A stretch of 64,000 nucleotides of DNA from Rhizobium acidisoli (GTDB lineage: Bacteria > Pseudomonadota > Alphaproteobacteria > Rhizobiales > Rhizobiaceae): contig NZ_CP035002.1 in the NCBI RefSeq assembly GCF_002531755.2, positions 620,001 to 684,000 of the forward strand, given 5' to 3'. Below, piece by piece: positions 55,062 through 63,710 of this stretch. Positions within the stretch are counted from its first letter, which is position 1. Every line of letters begins with the position of its first letter. The translations under genes were made by a program, and so were the position numbers. Below the pieces are notes generated by a model that saw nothing but the letters and a program-made list of their open reading frames with translations, did no database searches and was not told where the DNA came from.

Positions 55062-56165
55062 ATGATGATATTGATAACAGGCGGGTGCGGCTTTATCGGT
55101 CGCCATGTCGCTGAAGAACTTCTGAAATCCGGCTATGACGTGCGCATTTTCGATGCACTCATCGATCAGGTCCATGCCGATGCGGAAGTGAGCGTGCCGG
55201 AAGGAGCGGAGGTCGTCCGAGGCAATGTCATGGACAAGGACGCCGTGGGCGCGGCGCTCGCCGACGTCGATGGTGTCATCCATCTTGCCGCCGAGGTGGG
55301 TGTTGGACAGTCGATGTACGAGATTGCCCGCTATGTCGGCAGCAACGATCTCGGAACAGCGGTGCTTCTGGAAGCGATGATCGGCTTGCCTGTCAGGAAA
55401 ATCGTCGTTGCCTCCTCGATGAGCGTCTACGGCGAAGGGCTATATTCCACGGCCGATGGTCGGCGGCTCGGCTATGTCAGGCGGCGCACCAATCATGTGA
55501 GGCAGGGCCAGTGGGATCCGCTCGGCCCGGACGACGGGCTGCTGACGCCGGTCGCGACCGACGAGGAGAAGCCCGTCGATCTTGCCTCCATCTACGCTCT
55601 AACGAAATTCGCTCAGGAAAAGCAGGTCCTGATCTTCGGCGAAGCCTACGGCGTTGACGCCGTCGCCCTGCGCCTCTTCAATGTCTTCGGCGCCGGGCAG
55701 GCGCTCTCCAATCCTTATACCGGCGTGCTCGCAAATTTCGCCTCGCGACTTGCCAACGGTCAGCCGCCGATGATCTTTGAGGATGGCAGGCAACGGCGTG
55801 ATTTCGTCCATGTGCGGGATGTGGCAACGGCGTTTCGCCTGGCTTTGGAAAAACCGGCGGCAGCCGGCCACGTGATCAATATCGGCAGCGGCCAGGCTTA
55901 TTCGATCGCCGATGTTGCGACGCTGCTCGCCGACGCCATGGGCGTGCCGCAGATCAGTCCCGACATCATGAACAAGGCTCGCTCGGGCGACATCCGCAAT
56001 TGTTTTGCCGATATCTCCAAGGCCCGCGAACTGCTTGGATACGAGCCGAGATATCGGCTTGAAAATTCGCTTGGTCCTTTCGCTGAATGGGTTCGCGAGT
56101 CCGGAGCGGTCGACCGCGGCGCCGAGATGAAGCGTCAACTGGAAGAGCGGGGGCTGGTTTCATGA
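55062..56165 (+). CDS. NAD-dependent sugar epimerase/dehydratase
   Basis: 367 residues, extended SDR. NAD-binding ITGGCGFIGRHVAEEL, catalytic Ser region ASSMSVYGEG and Tyr-x3-Lys in YALTKFAQEK. RNCFADISKARELLGYEPRY is typical of nucleotide-sugar enzymes. It has an insert after the VYGEG strand (GRRLGYVRRRTNHVRQGQWD) seen in a subgroup of rhizobial epimerases. Two ATGs (55062, 55065) are possible. First gene of the rightward operon; overlaps the next by 4 nt. Confidence 0.85.
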   Translation: MMILITGGCGFIGRHVAEELLKSGYDVRIFDALIDQVHADAEVSVPEGAEVVRGNVMDKDAVGAALADVDGVIHLAAEVGVGQSMYEIARYVGSNDLGTAVLLEAMIGLPVRKIVVASSMSVYGEGLYSTADGRRLGYVRRRTNHVRQGQWDPLGPDDGLLTPVATDEEKPVDLASIYALTKFAQEKQVLIFGEAYGVDAVALRLFNVFGAGQALSNPYTGVLANFASRLANGQPPMIFEDGRQRRDFVHVRDVATAFRLALEKPAAAGHVINIGSGQAYSIADVATLLADAMGVPQISPDIMNKARSGDIRNCFADISKARELLGYEPRYRLENSLGPFAEWVRESGAVDRGAEMKRQLEERGLVS

Positions 56166-58204
56166 AGAAGATCAGCTCTCCAACACCCAGCCAGCAGGAG
56201 ACAAGGCAGTTCGGCTTCGTCGAGTGGTTTCGACCGGGAGAGCATGAGCGGACGGAGGCCGTGCTTCCTGATATTCTGGCTAGCGGCGCCAGTTATCTCC
56301 GCACGCATCTCTCCTGGGCCGAATATTTGGCGCCCGGCGGCCAGCAATGGTTCGATTGGCTGATCCCCCGCGTCGGAAGCAAGATCGACCTTCTGCCCTG
56401 CCTCCATTACACCCCACCTTCGCTCTCGCGGACGGGAAAGGCGTCAGGCGCCCCGGTCGACCTTAAATCCTATGCCGATTTCGTCGATCATATCCTGACG
56501 CGCTACGGCCGATATTTCCGCCATATCGAGCTCTGGAACGAACCCAACAACCTGCTTGATTGGGATTGGCGCCACGACAGCGATTTCCTGCTTTTTTGCG
56601 AGATGGTCGGAGGCGCCGCTTACTGGGCCAAGCAGAGAGGCTTTAAGCCGGTGCTCGGCGGCCCGTGCCCCTTTGATCCCTATTGGCTCAATCTGATGGG
56701 CGTGCGCGGTGTGCTCGGCGTCGTTGATGCTGTGGGCTTCCATGGCTTTCCCGGAACCTGGGATAGTGAGGAAGCCACCTGGGGCGGCTGGGATATGCAT
56801 CTGGGCGAGATGCGGGGAATTATCGACCGCTACAATGCCAAGGCGGAGATATGGATTACCGAAGCGGGCTATTCCACCTGGCGCAATGACGAGATCGAAC
56901 AGGCGCGACGCTTCATCAAGGCGCTTAACGTGCCGGCCGACAGGATGTTTTGGTACTCCTGGTGCGATGTGCCGCCGGACGTGCCGGTCCAAGAAGGTCT
57001 GTGGTTCGATCCGCGACACTATCACCTCGGAGCCGTTACGCACGACAACAAGCCGAAGCTCTTGGCCCGTCTTCTGATGGAAGGTGGCGTCACCAGACTG
57101 GAGGAGGTTGCTGCCCTCGCTGCCCCGCACATTGCCTCTGACGCCACACCTGTTGTCGTCACCGGCGGCAGTGGGTTCGTCGGATCCAATCTCGCCGACA
57201 GCCTGCTCAGCGACGGTGAGGACGTCATCATTCTGGACAATCTGGGTCGCTCGGGGGTCGATCAGAACCTCTCATGGCTGATCGAGCGGCATGGAGGGAG
57301 GGTTCATCCGGTCCTTGCCGATGTTCGCGACCTGATGGGCATCGAGGCCGCCTTCAAGGATGCCAAGGCTGTCTTCCATTATGCCGCCCAGACTGCCGTG
57401 ACCACGAGCATTGTAGATCCGCTCGCCGATTTCGAGACAAATGCTCGAGGCACACTCAACGTGCTGGAAGCGGTACGCAAGGCAGGCAGACAGGCGCCAG
57501 TCATCTTCGCCAGCACCAACAAGGTCTATGGCGCCCTCGACGATCTCGGCATGGTCGAGCTCGACGACCGATATGTCCCCGAAAACGACACCGTACGGAC
57601 GAAGGGGATCGCCGAGGATCGGCCGCTCGACTTCTGCACGCCCTACGGCTGTTCCAAAGGTGTCGCCGACCAGTATGTCCTCGACTACGCCAAATCCTTT
57701 GGAATACCGGCCGCCGTTTTACGGATGAGCTGCATTTATGGTCCGCGCCAATTCGGCACCGAGGACCAGGGCTGGGTCGCGCATTTTCTGATCCGGGCGC
57801 TCGGGGATGAAGCCATTTCAGTTTACGGCAGCGGCAAACAGGTTCGCGACGTCCTTCACGTCGACGATGCCGTCGCTGCCTACCGCTCGCTACTTGCCAA
57901 TGTCGACCGTGTCTCCGGCAAAGCCTTCAATCTTGGCGGGGGACCGCGCAATGCCGTCAGCGTTCTTTCGGTGCTGCGTGAGATCGAGGAGATTACCGGT
58001 CGTCCGGTCGACACAAGTTTCGGCCCGTGGCGGGCCGGCGACCAGTCCTACTTCGTCGCGGATACCGGGAAACTTGAAAGGGAAACTGACTGGGCCGCCC
58101 GCGTCGGATGGCGCGATGGGCTCCGGCATCTTGCCGAATGGCTGATCGCCAATCGTTTCGGCGGCCAGCAGATCCGCAGGGAAAAGCGGAAGGTAGTGGC
58201 ATGA
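56162..58204 (+). CDS. fusion of glycoside hydrolase (clan GH-A-like) and NAD-dependent epimerase
   Basis: 680 residues. Residues 1-325 look like a TIM-barrel hydrolase related to GH39/GH5-type enzymes: FGFVEWFRPGEHERTEAVLP, an acid/base Glu127 in ELWNEPNN and a nucleophile Glu234 in WITEAGYST. No signal peptide. Residues 330-665 are an extended SDR: VVVTGGSGFVGSNLADSL, Tyr495 and Lys499 in CTPYGCSKG, and FNLGGGPRNAVSVL. Both active sites appear intact. ATG 56162 overlaps the previous stop (ATGA). The joint role is unknown; one enzyme may trim or transfer a glycoside while the other makes the sugar donor. Confidence 0.8.
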   Translation: MKKISSPTPSQQETRQFGFVEWFRPGEHERTEAVLPDILASGASYLRTHLSWAEYLAPGGQQWFDWLIPRVGSKIDLLPCLHYTPPSLSRTGKASGAPVDLKSYADFVDHILTRYGRYFRHIELWNEPNNLLDWDWRHDSDFLLFCEMVGGAAYWAKQRGFKPVLGGPCPFDPYWLNLMGVRGVLGVVDAVGFHGFPGTWDSEEATWGGWDMHLGEMRGIIDRYNAKAEIWITEAGYSTWRNDEIEQARRFIKALNVPADRMFWYSWCDVPPDVPVQEGLWFDPRHYHLGAVTHDNKPKLLARLLMEGGVTRLEEVAALAAPHIASDATPVVVTGGSGFVGSNLADSLLSDGEDVIILDNLGRSGVDQNLSWLIERHGGRVHPVLADVRDLMGIEAAFKDAKAVFHYAAQTAVTTSIVDPLADFETNARGTLNVLEAVRKAGRQAPVIFASTNKVYGALDDLGMVELDDRYVPENDTVRTKGIAEDRPLDFCTPYGCSKGVADQYVLDYAKSFGIPAAVLRMSCIYGPRQFGTEDQGWVAHFLIRALGDEAISVYGSGKQVRDVLHVDDAVAAYRSLLANVDRVSGKAFNLGGGPRNAVSVLSVLREIEEITGRPVDTSFGPWRAGDQSYFVADTGKLERETDWAARVGWRDGLRHLAEWLIANRFGGQQIRREKRKVVA

Positions 58205-59313
58205 CCGCAAACGCGCGAGATACCCGGCACCGCCGCGTGCTGATGACGGTCGACGCCGTTGGCGGGGTCTGGGCTTACGCCATGGATTTGGCTGCCGCCT
58301 TGAAGCCAAACCATGTCGAGGTTGTCTTCGCAGGCCTGGGGCCGGTGCCAACGGCGGAAAAGATTGCCGAAGCAAACGGGCTCGGCACGCTTAACTGGCT
58401 GGAGGCGCCGCTCGACTGGATGGCGGGGCATGAAAAGGAAGTTGCAGAAGTGCCGCGTTTGATTGCCGATCTCGCCCGCCGCGAGGAGGTCGATCTTCTG
58501 CATCTTAATATGCCGTCGCAAGCAGCCGGCATGCAGACGGACCTGCCGGTCATCGTGGTCTGTCATTCCTGTGTGGTGACCTGGTTTGCCGCCGTGCGCG
58601 GCACCGCGGTGCCACGTGACTGGCAATGGCAATATCGGCTGAATGAGGCAGGTTTTATCCGTGCGGACACGGTGATCGCCCCGAGCCGCAGCCATTCTGC
58701 GGCGATGGAGGCGGCCTATGGAGCGATCCAGAACCTTCGCGTGGTTTACAATGCGAGCGCTCTCGAACGTTCCAGCGAACCCAAACAGGATTTCGTCCTG
58801 GCGGCCGGCCGCTGGTGGGACGAGGGGAAAAACGGCGCCGTTCTGGATGCAGCGGCAGCTCTTTCGCGCTGGCCAGTGATGTTGGCCGGTGCCGACCGCG
58901 GTCCTAATGGTCAATATCTGCGGTTTCACCATGCCGACCATCTGGGCGAGATCTCGCGTCAGCGGATGGCGGTCCTGGCGCGGCAGGCGGCAATCGTCGC
59001 CTCTCCATCCCTTTTCGAACCATTCGGCCTGGCGGCGCTCGAAGCGGCGAGGGCCGGCGCAGCCTTGGTGCTTTCCGATATTCCAACCTATCGGGAGATT
59101 TGGGGCGATGCCGCGCTGTTTGCTAATCCGCATCATCCAGAAGCTTTCGCAGATGCCTTCAACCGCCTCGCGGATGATCCGCAGCAGCGCGCAGCCCTCG
59201 GCCGGAAGGCGCAGGAGCGATCGGCTCGCTTCAGCCTGGAAGCGCAGGGCGAAGCCATGTCCGGGATCTATTCCGGCAGGCTTGGCCACACCCTATCGAC
59301 AGCCGCGGAGTGA
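58201..59313 (+). CDS. GT4-family glycosyltransferase
   Basis: 370 residues, GT-B fold. N-terminal MTVDAVGGVWAYAMDLAAAL is the usual Gly-rich acceptor loop. The C-terminal PSLFEPFGLAALEAARAGAALVLSDIPTYREIWGDAALF contains the E-x7-E motif of GT4 enzymes. Donor and acceptor are unknown. ATG 58201 overlaps the previous stop by 4 nt. Cytoplasmic or peripheral membrane protein. Confidence 0.87.
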   Translation: MTANARDTRHRRVLMTVDAVGGVWAYAMDLAAALKPNHVEVVFAGLGPVPTAEKIAEANGLGTLNWLEAPLDWMAGHEKEVAEVPRLIADLARREEVDLLHLNMPSQAAGMQTDLPVIVVCHSCVVTWFAAVRGTAVPRDWQWQYRLNEAGFIRADTVIAPSRSHSAAMEAAYGAIQNLRVVYNASALERSSEPKQDFVLAAGRWWDEGKNGAVLDAAAALSRWPVMLAGADRGPNGQYLRFHHADHLGEISRQRMAVLARQAAIVASPSLFEPFGLAALEAARAGAALVLSDIPTYREIWGDAALFANPHHPEAFADAFNRLADDPQQRAALGRKAQERSARFSLEAQGEAMSGIYSGRLGHTLSTAAE

Positions 59314-59315
59314 TC

Positions 59316-60446
59316 ATGAAGTTCGTATTCTATACCCATTCGCTCATCTCCGACTGGAACCACGGCAACGCGCATTTTCTTCGCGGTGTGATGCGCGACC
59401 TCCAGCGGCGCGGCCATGACACCCTGGCATTGGAACCGGAAGATGCCTGGAGCCGTGCCAACCTTGTCGGCGATCAGGGCGCCTCGGCAATCGCGAGGTT
59501 TTACCAGACCTTTCCGCAGCACCGCTCGCAGATCTACGAAAAGAGCTTCGATCATGAAGCCGCGCTTGGGGATGCTGATGTCGTCATCGTCCACGAATGG
59601 ACGGAGCCTGAACTGGTTGCGCGGCTCGGCCGCATCCGGAGCAATGGCGCCGACTTCACGCTGCTCTTTCACGACACACATCATCGGGCAGTCTCGGCCG
59701 AAGGCGATATCGCCGGGTTGACCCTTAGCGACTATGACGGTGTGCTGGCTTTCGGCGAGACGTTGCGGGAACGCTATCTCAAAGCAGGCTGGGGAAAGTC
59801 CGTGTTCACCTGGCACGAAGCAGCCGACGACACTCTGTTTCGGCCAATGCCGGAAATCGACAGAACCGGAGACCTCATCTGGATTGGCAACTGGGGTGAT
59901 GATGAACGGTCGGCCGAGATCGCCGAATTCCTGGTCGGTCCCGCCCAATCGCTTGGCCTGAAGACGACCGTTCGCGGCGTCCGGTATCCCGATCAGGCGC
60001 TCGAGGCTCTTCGCGAAGCCGGTATCGCTTACGGCGGATGGATCGCCAATGCGGATGTTCCTGCCGCCTTCGCCAGCCACAAGGTGACAGTGCACATTCC
60101 ACGACGTCCCTATGTCCAGCATCTGCCGGGTATTCCAACCATCCGCGTCTTCGAAGCCCTTGCCTGCGGGATACCATTGATCTCGGCACCATGGGACGAT
60201 GCCGAACACCTCTTCTCGCCGGGCACGGATTTTCTTCTCGTTCGCGACGGCGAGGAAATGAAGAGGAATCTGCGTGACGTTCTTTCGGATCCCGATTACG
60301 CCGTAAGCCTCGCCGCGGCGGGTCTGACGACGATCAAGGCGCGCCACACCTGCCGGCATCGCGTCGACGAGCTTTTCGCAGTCCTGACGCGCTGCGGTAC
60401 GAACCGCGTCACCGCCAATTTCCAATCCCGCGAGGCAGCCGAATGA
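59316..60446 (+). CDS. CgeB-like glycosyltransferase 1
   Basis: 376 residues. FVFYTHSLISDWNHGNAHFLRGVMRDLQRRGHD at the N-terminus and IPTIRVFEALACGIPLISAPWDD near the C-terminus fit the CgeB/spore-maturation type glycosyltransferases. ATG 59316 follows GCGGAG; a GTG at 59310 overlaps that site. First of three related genes in tandem, and the most divergent (FHDTHH where the others have DxDxP). Overlaps the next by 4 nt. Confidence 0.8.
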   Translation: MKFVFYTHSLISDWNHGNAHFLRGVMRDLQRRGHDTLALEPEDAWSRANLVGDQGASAIARFYQTFPQHRSQIYEKSFDHEAALGDADVVIVHEWTEPELVARLGRIRSNGADFTLLFHDTHHRAVSAEGDIAGLTLSDYDGVLAFGETLRERYLKAGWGKSVFTWHEAADDTLFRPMPEIDRTGDLIWIGNWGDDERSAEIAEFLVGPAQSLGLKTTVRGVRYPDQALEALREAGIAYGGWIANADVPAAFASHKVTVHIPRRPYVQHLPGIPTIRVFEALACGIPLISAPWDDAEHLFSPGTDFLLVRDGEEMKRNLRDVLSDPDYAVSLAAAGLTTIKARHTCRHRVDELFAVLTRCGTNRVTANFQSREAAE

Positions 60447-61534
60447 AGATCGCATTTTTCGGTTCAAGCCTCGTCTCCGCCTATTGGAATGGCGCTGCCA
60501 CCTATTATCGCGGCCTGCTGCGGGCGCTGGCGGCGAAAGGATATGACATCACTTTCTATGAACCCGATGTCTATGATCGGCAAAAGAACCGCGACATGGA
60601 TCCGCCGGGCTGGTGCAAGGTCGTCGTCTACGAAGGCACGATCGACGCCTTGAAGGCCGTCAGCGGCTCTGCGGCTGAGGCCGATATCGTCGTCAAGGCA
60701 AGCGGCGTCGGTTTCGAAGACGATCTGCTTCTGGAAGAGGTGCTTGGCCATGCGCGGCCGCAGGCCCTGAAAATCTTCTGGGATGTCGATGCGCCGGCAA
60801 CGCTTGCCGAACTCAAGGCAAATCCCGATCATCGGCTGCGCCGGGCGCTTTGCGGGATCGATCTTGTCCTCACTTATGGCGGCGGCGATCCGGTCGTCAA
60901 CGCATACCGCGCCGTCGGCGCGGCCGACTGCGTGCCGATCTACAATGCGCTCGATCCGCAAACGCACCACCCGGTGCCCGAGGACATACGCTTCTCCGCC
61001 GATCTCGCCTTCCTCGGCAACCGTCTGCCGGATCGCGAGGCGCGGGTCGAGCATTTCTTTCTGGAGCCCGCGTCACGTTTGCCGGACCGGACATTCCTGC
61101 TTGGCGGTTCCGGCTGGCAGGACAAGCCGGTCGCGTCCAATATCCGCTATATCGGCCACGTGCCGACGCGGGATCACAATGCCTTCAACGTGACCCCGAC
61201 GGCGGTTCTCAATGTATCGCGCGCCAGCATGGCGGAAAACGGTTTCTCGCCGGCGACACGCGTCTTCGAAGCCGCCGGCGCCGGCGCCTGCCTTATTACC
61301 GACGACTGGGAAGGCATCGAGTTCTTCCTGAAGCCCGATGAGGAAATCCTGGTCGCGCGCGACGGACAGGACGTGGCGGCGCTGGTTGCCGGCTTGTCGC
61401 GCCAGTCGGCTCGGAAAATTGGCGAGAGCGCGCGTCAGCGCGTGCTGACAGAGCACACCTACACCAATCGAGCCGAAGCCGTAGACAAGATTTTCCGCGC
61501 TCGTCTCGGCGCGCGGATGGAGGCAGCCGAATGA
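60443..61534 (+). CDS. CgeB-like glycosyltransferase 2
   Basis: 363 residues. KIAFFGSSLVSAYWNGAATYYRGLLRAL opens the protein; KIFWDVDAPATLAEL holds a conserved Asp-x-Asp-x-Pro; SPATRVFEAAGAGACLITDDWEGIEFF is the C-terminal nucleotide-sugar region. ATG 60443 overlaps the previous stop. Clearly paralogous to the genes on both sides. Confidence 0.82.
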   Translation: MKIAFFGSSLVSAYWNGAATYYRGLLRALAAKGYDITFYEPDVYDRQKNRDMDPPGWCKVVVYEGTIDALKAVSGSAAEADIVVKASGVGFEDDLLLEEVLGHARPQALKIFWDVDAPATLAELKANPDHRLRRALCGIDLVLTYGGGDPVVNAYRAVGAADCVPIYNALDPQTHHPVPEDIRFSADLAFLGNRLPDREARVEHFFLEPASRLPDRTFLLGGSGWQDKPVASNIRYIGHVPTRDHNAFNVTPTAVLNVSRASMAENGFSPATRVFEAAGAGACLITDDWEGIEFFLKPDEEILVARDGQDVAALVAGLSRQSARKIGESARQRVLTEHTYTNRAEAVDKIFRARLGARMEAAE

Positions 61535-62631
61535 CCCGGTCGCTCGACATCGTCTTTATCGGGCTTTCACTTTCCTCGTCCTGGGGAAACGGCCATGCCA
61601 CGACTTACCGCGCTCTCATCAAAGGGCTTCGCCAGGACGGTCACCGGGTTCTGTTCCTGGAGCGGGACGTCCCCTGGTACGCCAGTCAACGCGATCTTGC
61701 TTCACCGGATTTCTGCGACCTCGCCTATTACGGCGACATCGACCCGATGATCGACCTTCATCGAGATCGGCTGAGACGAGCCGATGCCGTCATCGTCGGA
61801 TCCTACGTGCCCGAGGGTGTGGCGCTCATCGACAAACTCGACAAGCTTGAGCCAAAAGGGCTCTGCTTCTACGACATCGACACGCCTGTAACCCTCGCAA
61901 AGCTTGATCGCGGCGAGGAGGAATATCTGGCGCTGCGGCAGATCCCAATCTTTGACGCCTACTTCTCCTTTTCCGGAGGAGAGGTACTGACCCGGCTGGA
62001 GAAGAGATATGGGGCGAGGAAAGCTGTCGCGCTCTACTGCTCGGTCGATGAAACCCGATATGCCAACACAGGTGAGCCAGCTTGCTGGGATCTTGGCTAC
62101 CTTGGAACATACAGCCCGGATCGCCAGCCGACATTGGACCGCCTGCTTCTGGAGCCGGCACGTCGCCTGCCATCCATGCGCTTCGTCGTCGCCGGGCCGC
62201 AATATCCCGCCGAGATCGACTGGCCGGCGAACGTGGAGCGCATCGAGCATTTGGCGCCGGCTGATCATGCAAGCTTCTACACCAGGCAACGGTTTACCCT
62301 GAATGTGACCCGCAGCGACATGATCGCCGCCGGATGGTCGCCTAGCGTGCGGCTCTTCGAAGCCGCAGCCTGCGGAACAGCTGTTGTCAGCGACTTCTGG
62401 CGCGGGCTCGATGAACTCCTGCCAGCTGGGGAGGCTTTGCTTGTTGCGCAAGGTCCAGCCGATGTCGTGGCGGTGTTGACCGAACTCGCCGATGCCGACC
62501 GCATCGCGATTGCCGCTGCCGCCAGAAGGCGCGTCTTGAGCGGCCATACCGGAGCTGCCCGTGCCGCCGAACTCGCCCAGACCCTTTCGAAACTGCCGGC
62601 AAACCGAGCTTATGAGCGTATTTCAGCGTGA
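61531..62631 (+). CDS. CgeB-like glycosyltransferase 3
   Basis: 366 residues. IVFIGLSLSSSWGNGHATTYRALIKGL, CFYDIDTPVTLAKL and SPSVRLFEAAACGTAVVSDFWRGLDELL match the second CgeB-like protein segment by segment. ATG 61531 overlaps the previous stop (ATGA). Three such genes could add three sugars in turn or serve different acceptors. Confidence 0.82.
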   Translation: MTRSLDIVFIGLSLSSSWGNGHATTYRALIKGLRQDGHRVLFLERDVPWYASQRDLASPDFCDLAYYGDIDPMIDLHRDRLRRADAVIVGSYVPEGVALIDKLDKLEPKGLCFYDIDTPVTLAKLDRGEEEYLALRQIPIFDAYFSFSGGEVLTRLEKRYGARKAVALYCSVDETRYANTGEPACWDLGYLGTYSPDRQPTLDRLLLEPARRLPSMRFVVAGPQYPAEIDWPANVERIEHLAPADHASFYTRQRFTLNVTRSDMIAAGWSPSVRLFEAAACGTAVVSDFWRGLDELLPAGEALLVAQGPADVVAVLTELADADRIAIAAAARRRVLSGHTGAARAAELAQTLSKLPANRAYERISA

Positions 62632-62643
62632 AGGAGAGTATCG

Positions 62644-63690
62644 ATGCTGCAAGTCAATCGTCGCGGAAAAGCCAAGACTGTTCTGGTGGCAGGGGGAGCC
62701 GGCTTTGTCGGGTCTCATCTCTGCGATGCCCTCCTCGGTCGTGGTGATTCCGTCATCTGCGTTGACAGTTATATTACCGGCTCGCTGGATAACGTGCGTC
62801 CGTTGACCAATCACCCGCGCTTCCGGCTTATCGAAAAGGATGTTTGCCAGTTCCTGGAAATCGAGGAGCCGCTGGACCAGATCTATAACCTCGCCTGCGC
62901 AGCATCGCCGCCGCAATATCAGGCGGATCCTGTCCATACGATGATGACCTGCGTTGCCGGCACGGGAAACCTGCTTGCGCTTGCCGAACGACACGGCGCT
63001 TCGTTCCTCCAGGCTTCGACGAGCGAGGTCTATGGCGATCCGGCCGAACATCCCCAGCGGGAAGACTATCGCGGCAATGTCAACTGCACGGGGCCGCGGG
63101 CCTGCTATGATGAAGGAAAGCGCGCCGCCGAAGCCCTCTGCTTCGACATGTTGCGTGCCGGCCGCGTCGATGCCCGCGTTCCCCGCATTTTCAACACCTA
63201 TGGCCCGCGCATGCAGGCAAATGACGGCCGCATTGTTTCAAACCTGATCGTGCCGGCCCTGTCTGGAAAACCCCTGACCATCTATGGAAGCGGCACGCAG
63301 ACGCGGTCGTTCTGCTATGTCAGCGATCTGGTCAGCGGCCTGATTGCGCTGATGGACCTCAGGCCCAACCCCGGCGTACCGGTCAATCTCGGCAATCCCG
63401 GTGAGTTCACGATCAACGAGCTCGCCCAGATGATCCGCTCGATGGTGCCTGGCCGGACGGGGATTGTCTACAAGCCGCTGCCGAAGGACGATCCACAGCG
63501 CCGCCGTCCGGATATCTCGCGAGCGCGGGAACTTCTCGATTGGCAACCGACGGTGCAGCTTTCAGAAGGCCTCGTCTCTACGGTGGAATGGTTTGCCAAC
63601 AGCCTCGCCCGCCGCCCGCGGCGGCAGGCAACGGCGTCTCGCAGCCACCTGAACCCGACAGCCTCGCTGATGGCTCCCGCGCAAGGCTGA
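62644..63690 (+). CDS. UDP-glucuronate decarboxylase-like epimerase (UXS family)
   Basis: 348 residues, extended SDR. VLVAGGAGFVGSHLCDALL, YITGSLDNVRPL, YNLACAASPPQYQADPVHT, STSEVYGDP and CYDEGKRAAEAL (catalytic Tyr and Lys) are hallmarks of UDP-xylose synthase/UDP-glucuronate decarboxylase. RIFNTYGPRMQANDGRIVSN follows. It would supply UDP-xylose, suggesting a xylose-containing product. The C-terminal 30 residues (ARRPRRQATASRSHL) are extra. Starts 12 nt after the third CgeB-like gene. Confidence 0.85.
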   Translation: MLQVNRRGKAKTVLVAGGAGFVGSHLCDALLGRGDSVICVDSYITGSLDNVRPLTNHPRFRLIEKDVCQFLEIEEPLDQIYNLACAASPPQYQADPVHTMMTCVAGTGNLLALAERHGASFLQASTSEVYGDPAEHPQREDYRGNVNCTGPRACYDEGKRAAEALCFDMLRAGRVDARVPRIFNTYGPRMQANDGRIVSNLIVPALSGKPLTIYGSGTQTRSFCYVSDLVSGLIALMDLRPNPGVPVNLGNPGEFTINELAQMIRSMVPGRTGIVYKPLPKDDPQRRRPDISRARELLDWQPTVQLSEGLVSTVEWFANSLARRPRRQATASRSHLNPTASLMAPAQG

Positions 63691-63710
63691 TCGAAAAACG
63701 GAGGCAAGCC

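Noticed and set aside
54882..55283. 133-codon minus-strand frame covering the glycan spacer
   Set aside because: It overlaps the epimerase start and both promoters, and its Ser/Thr/His-rich product has no domain.
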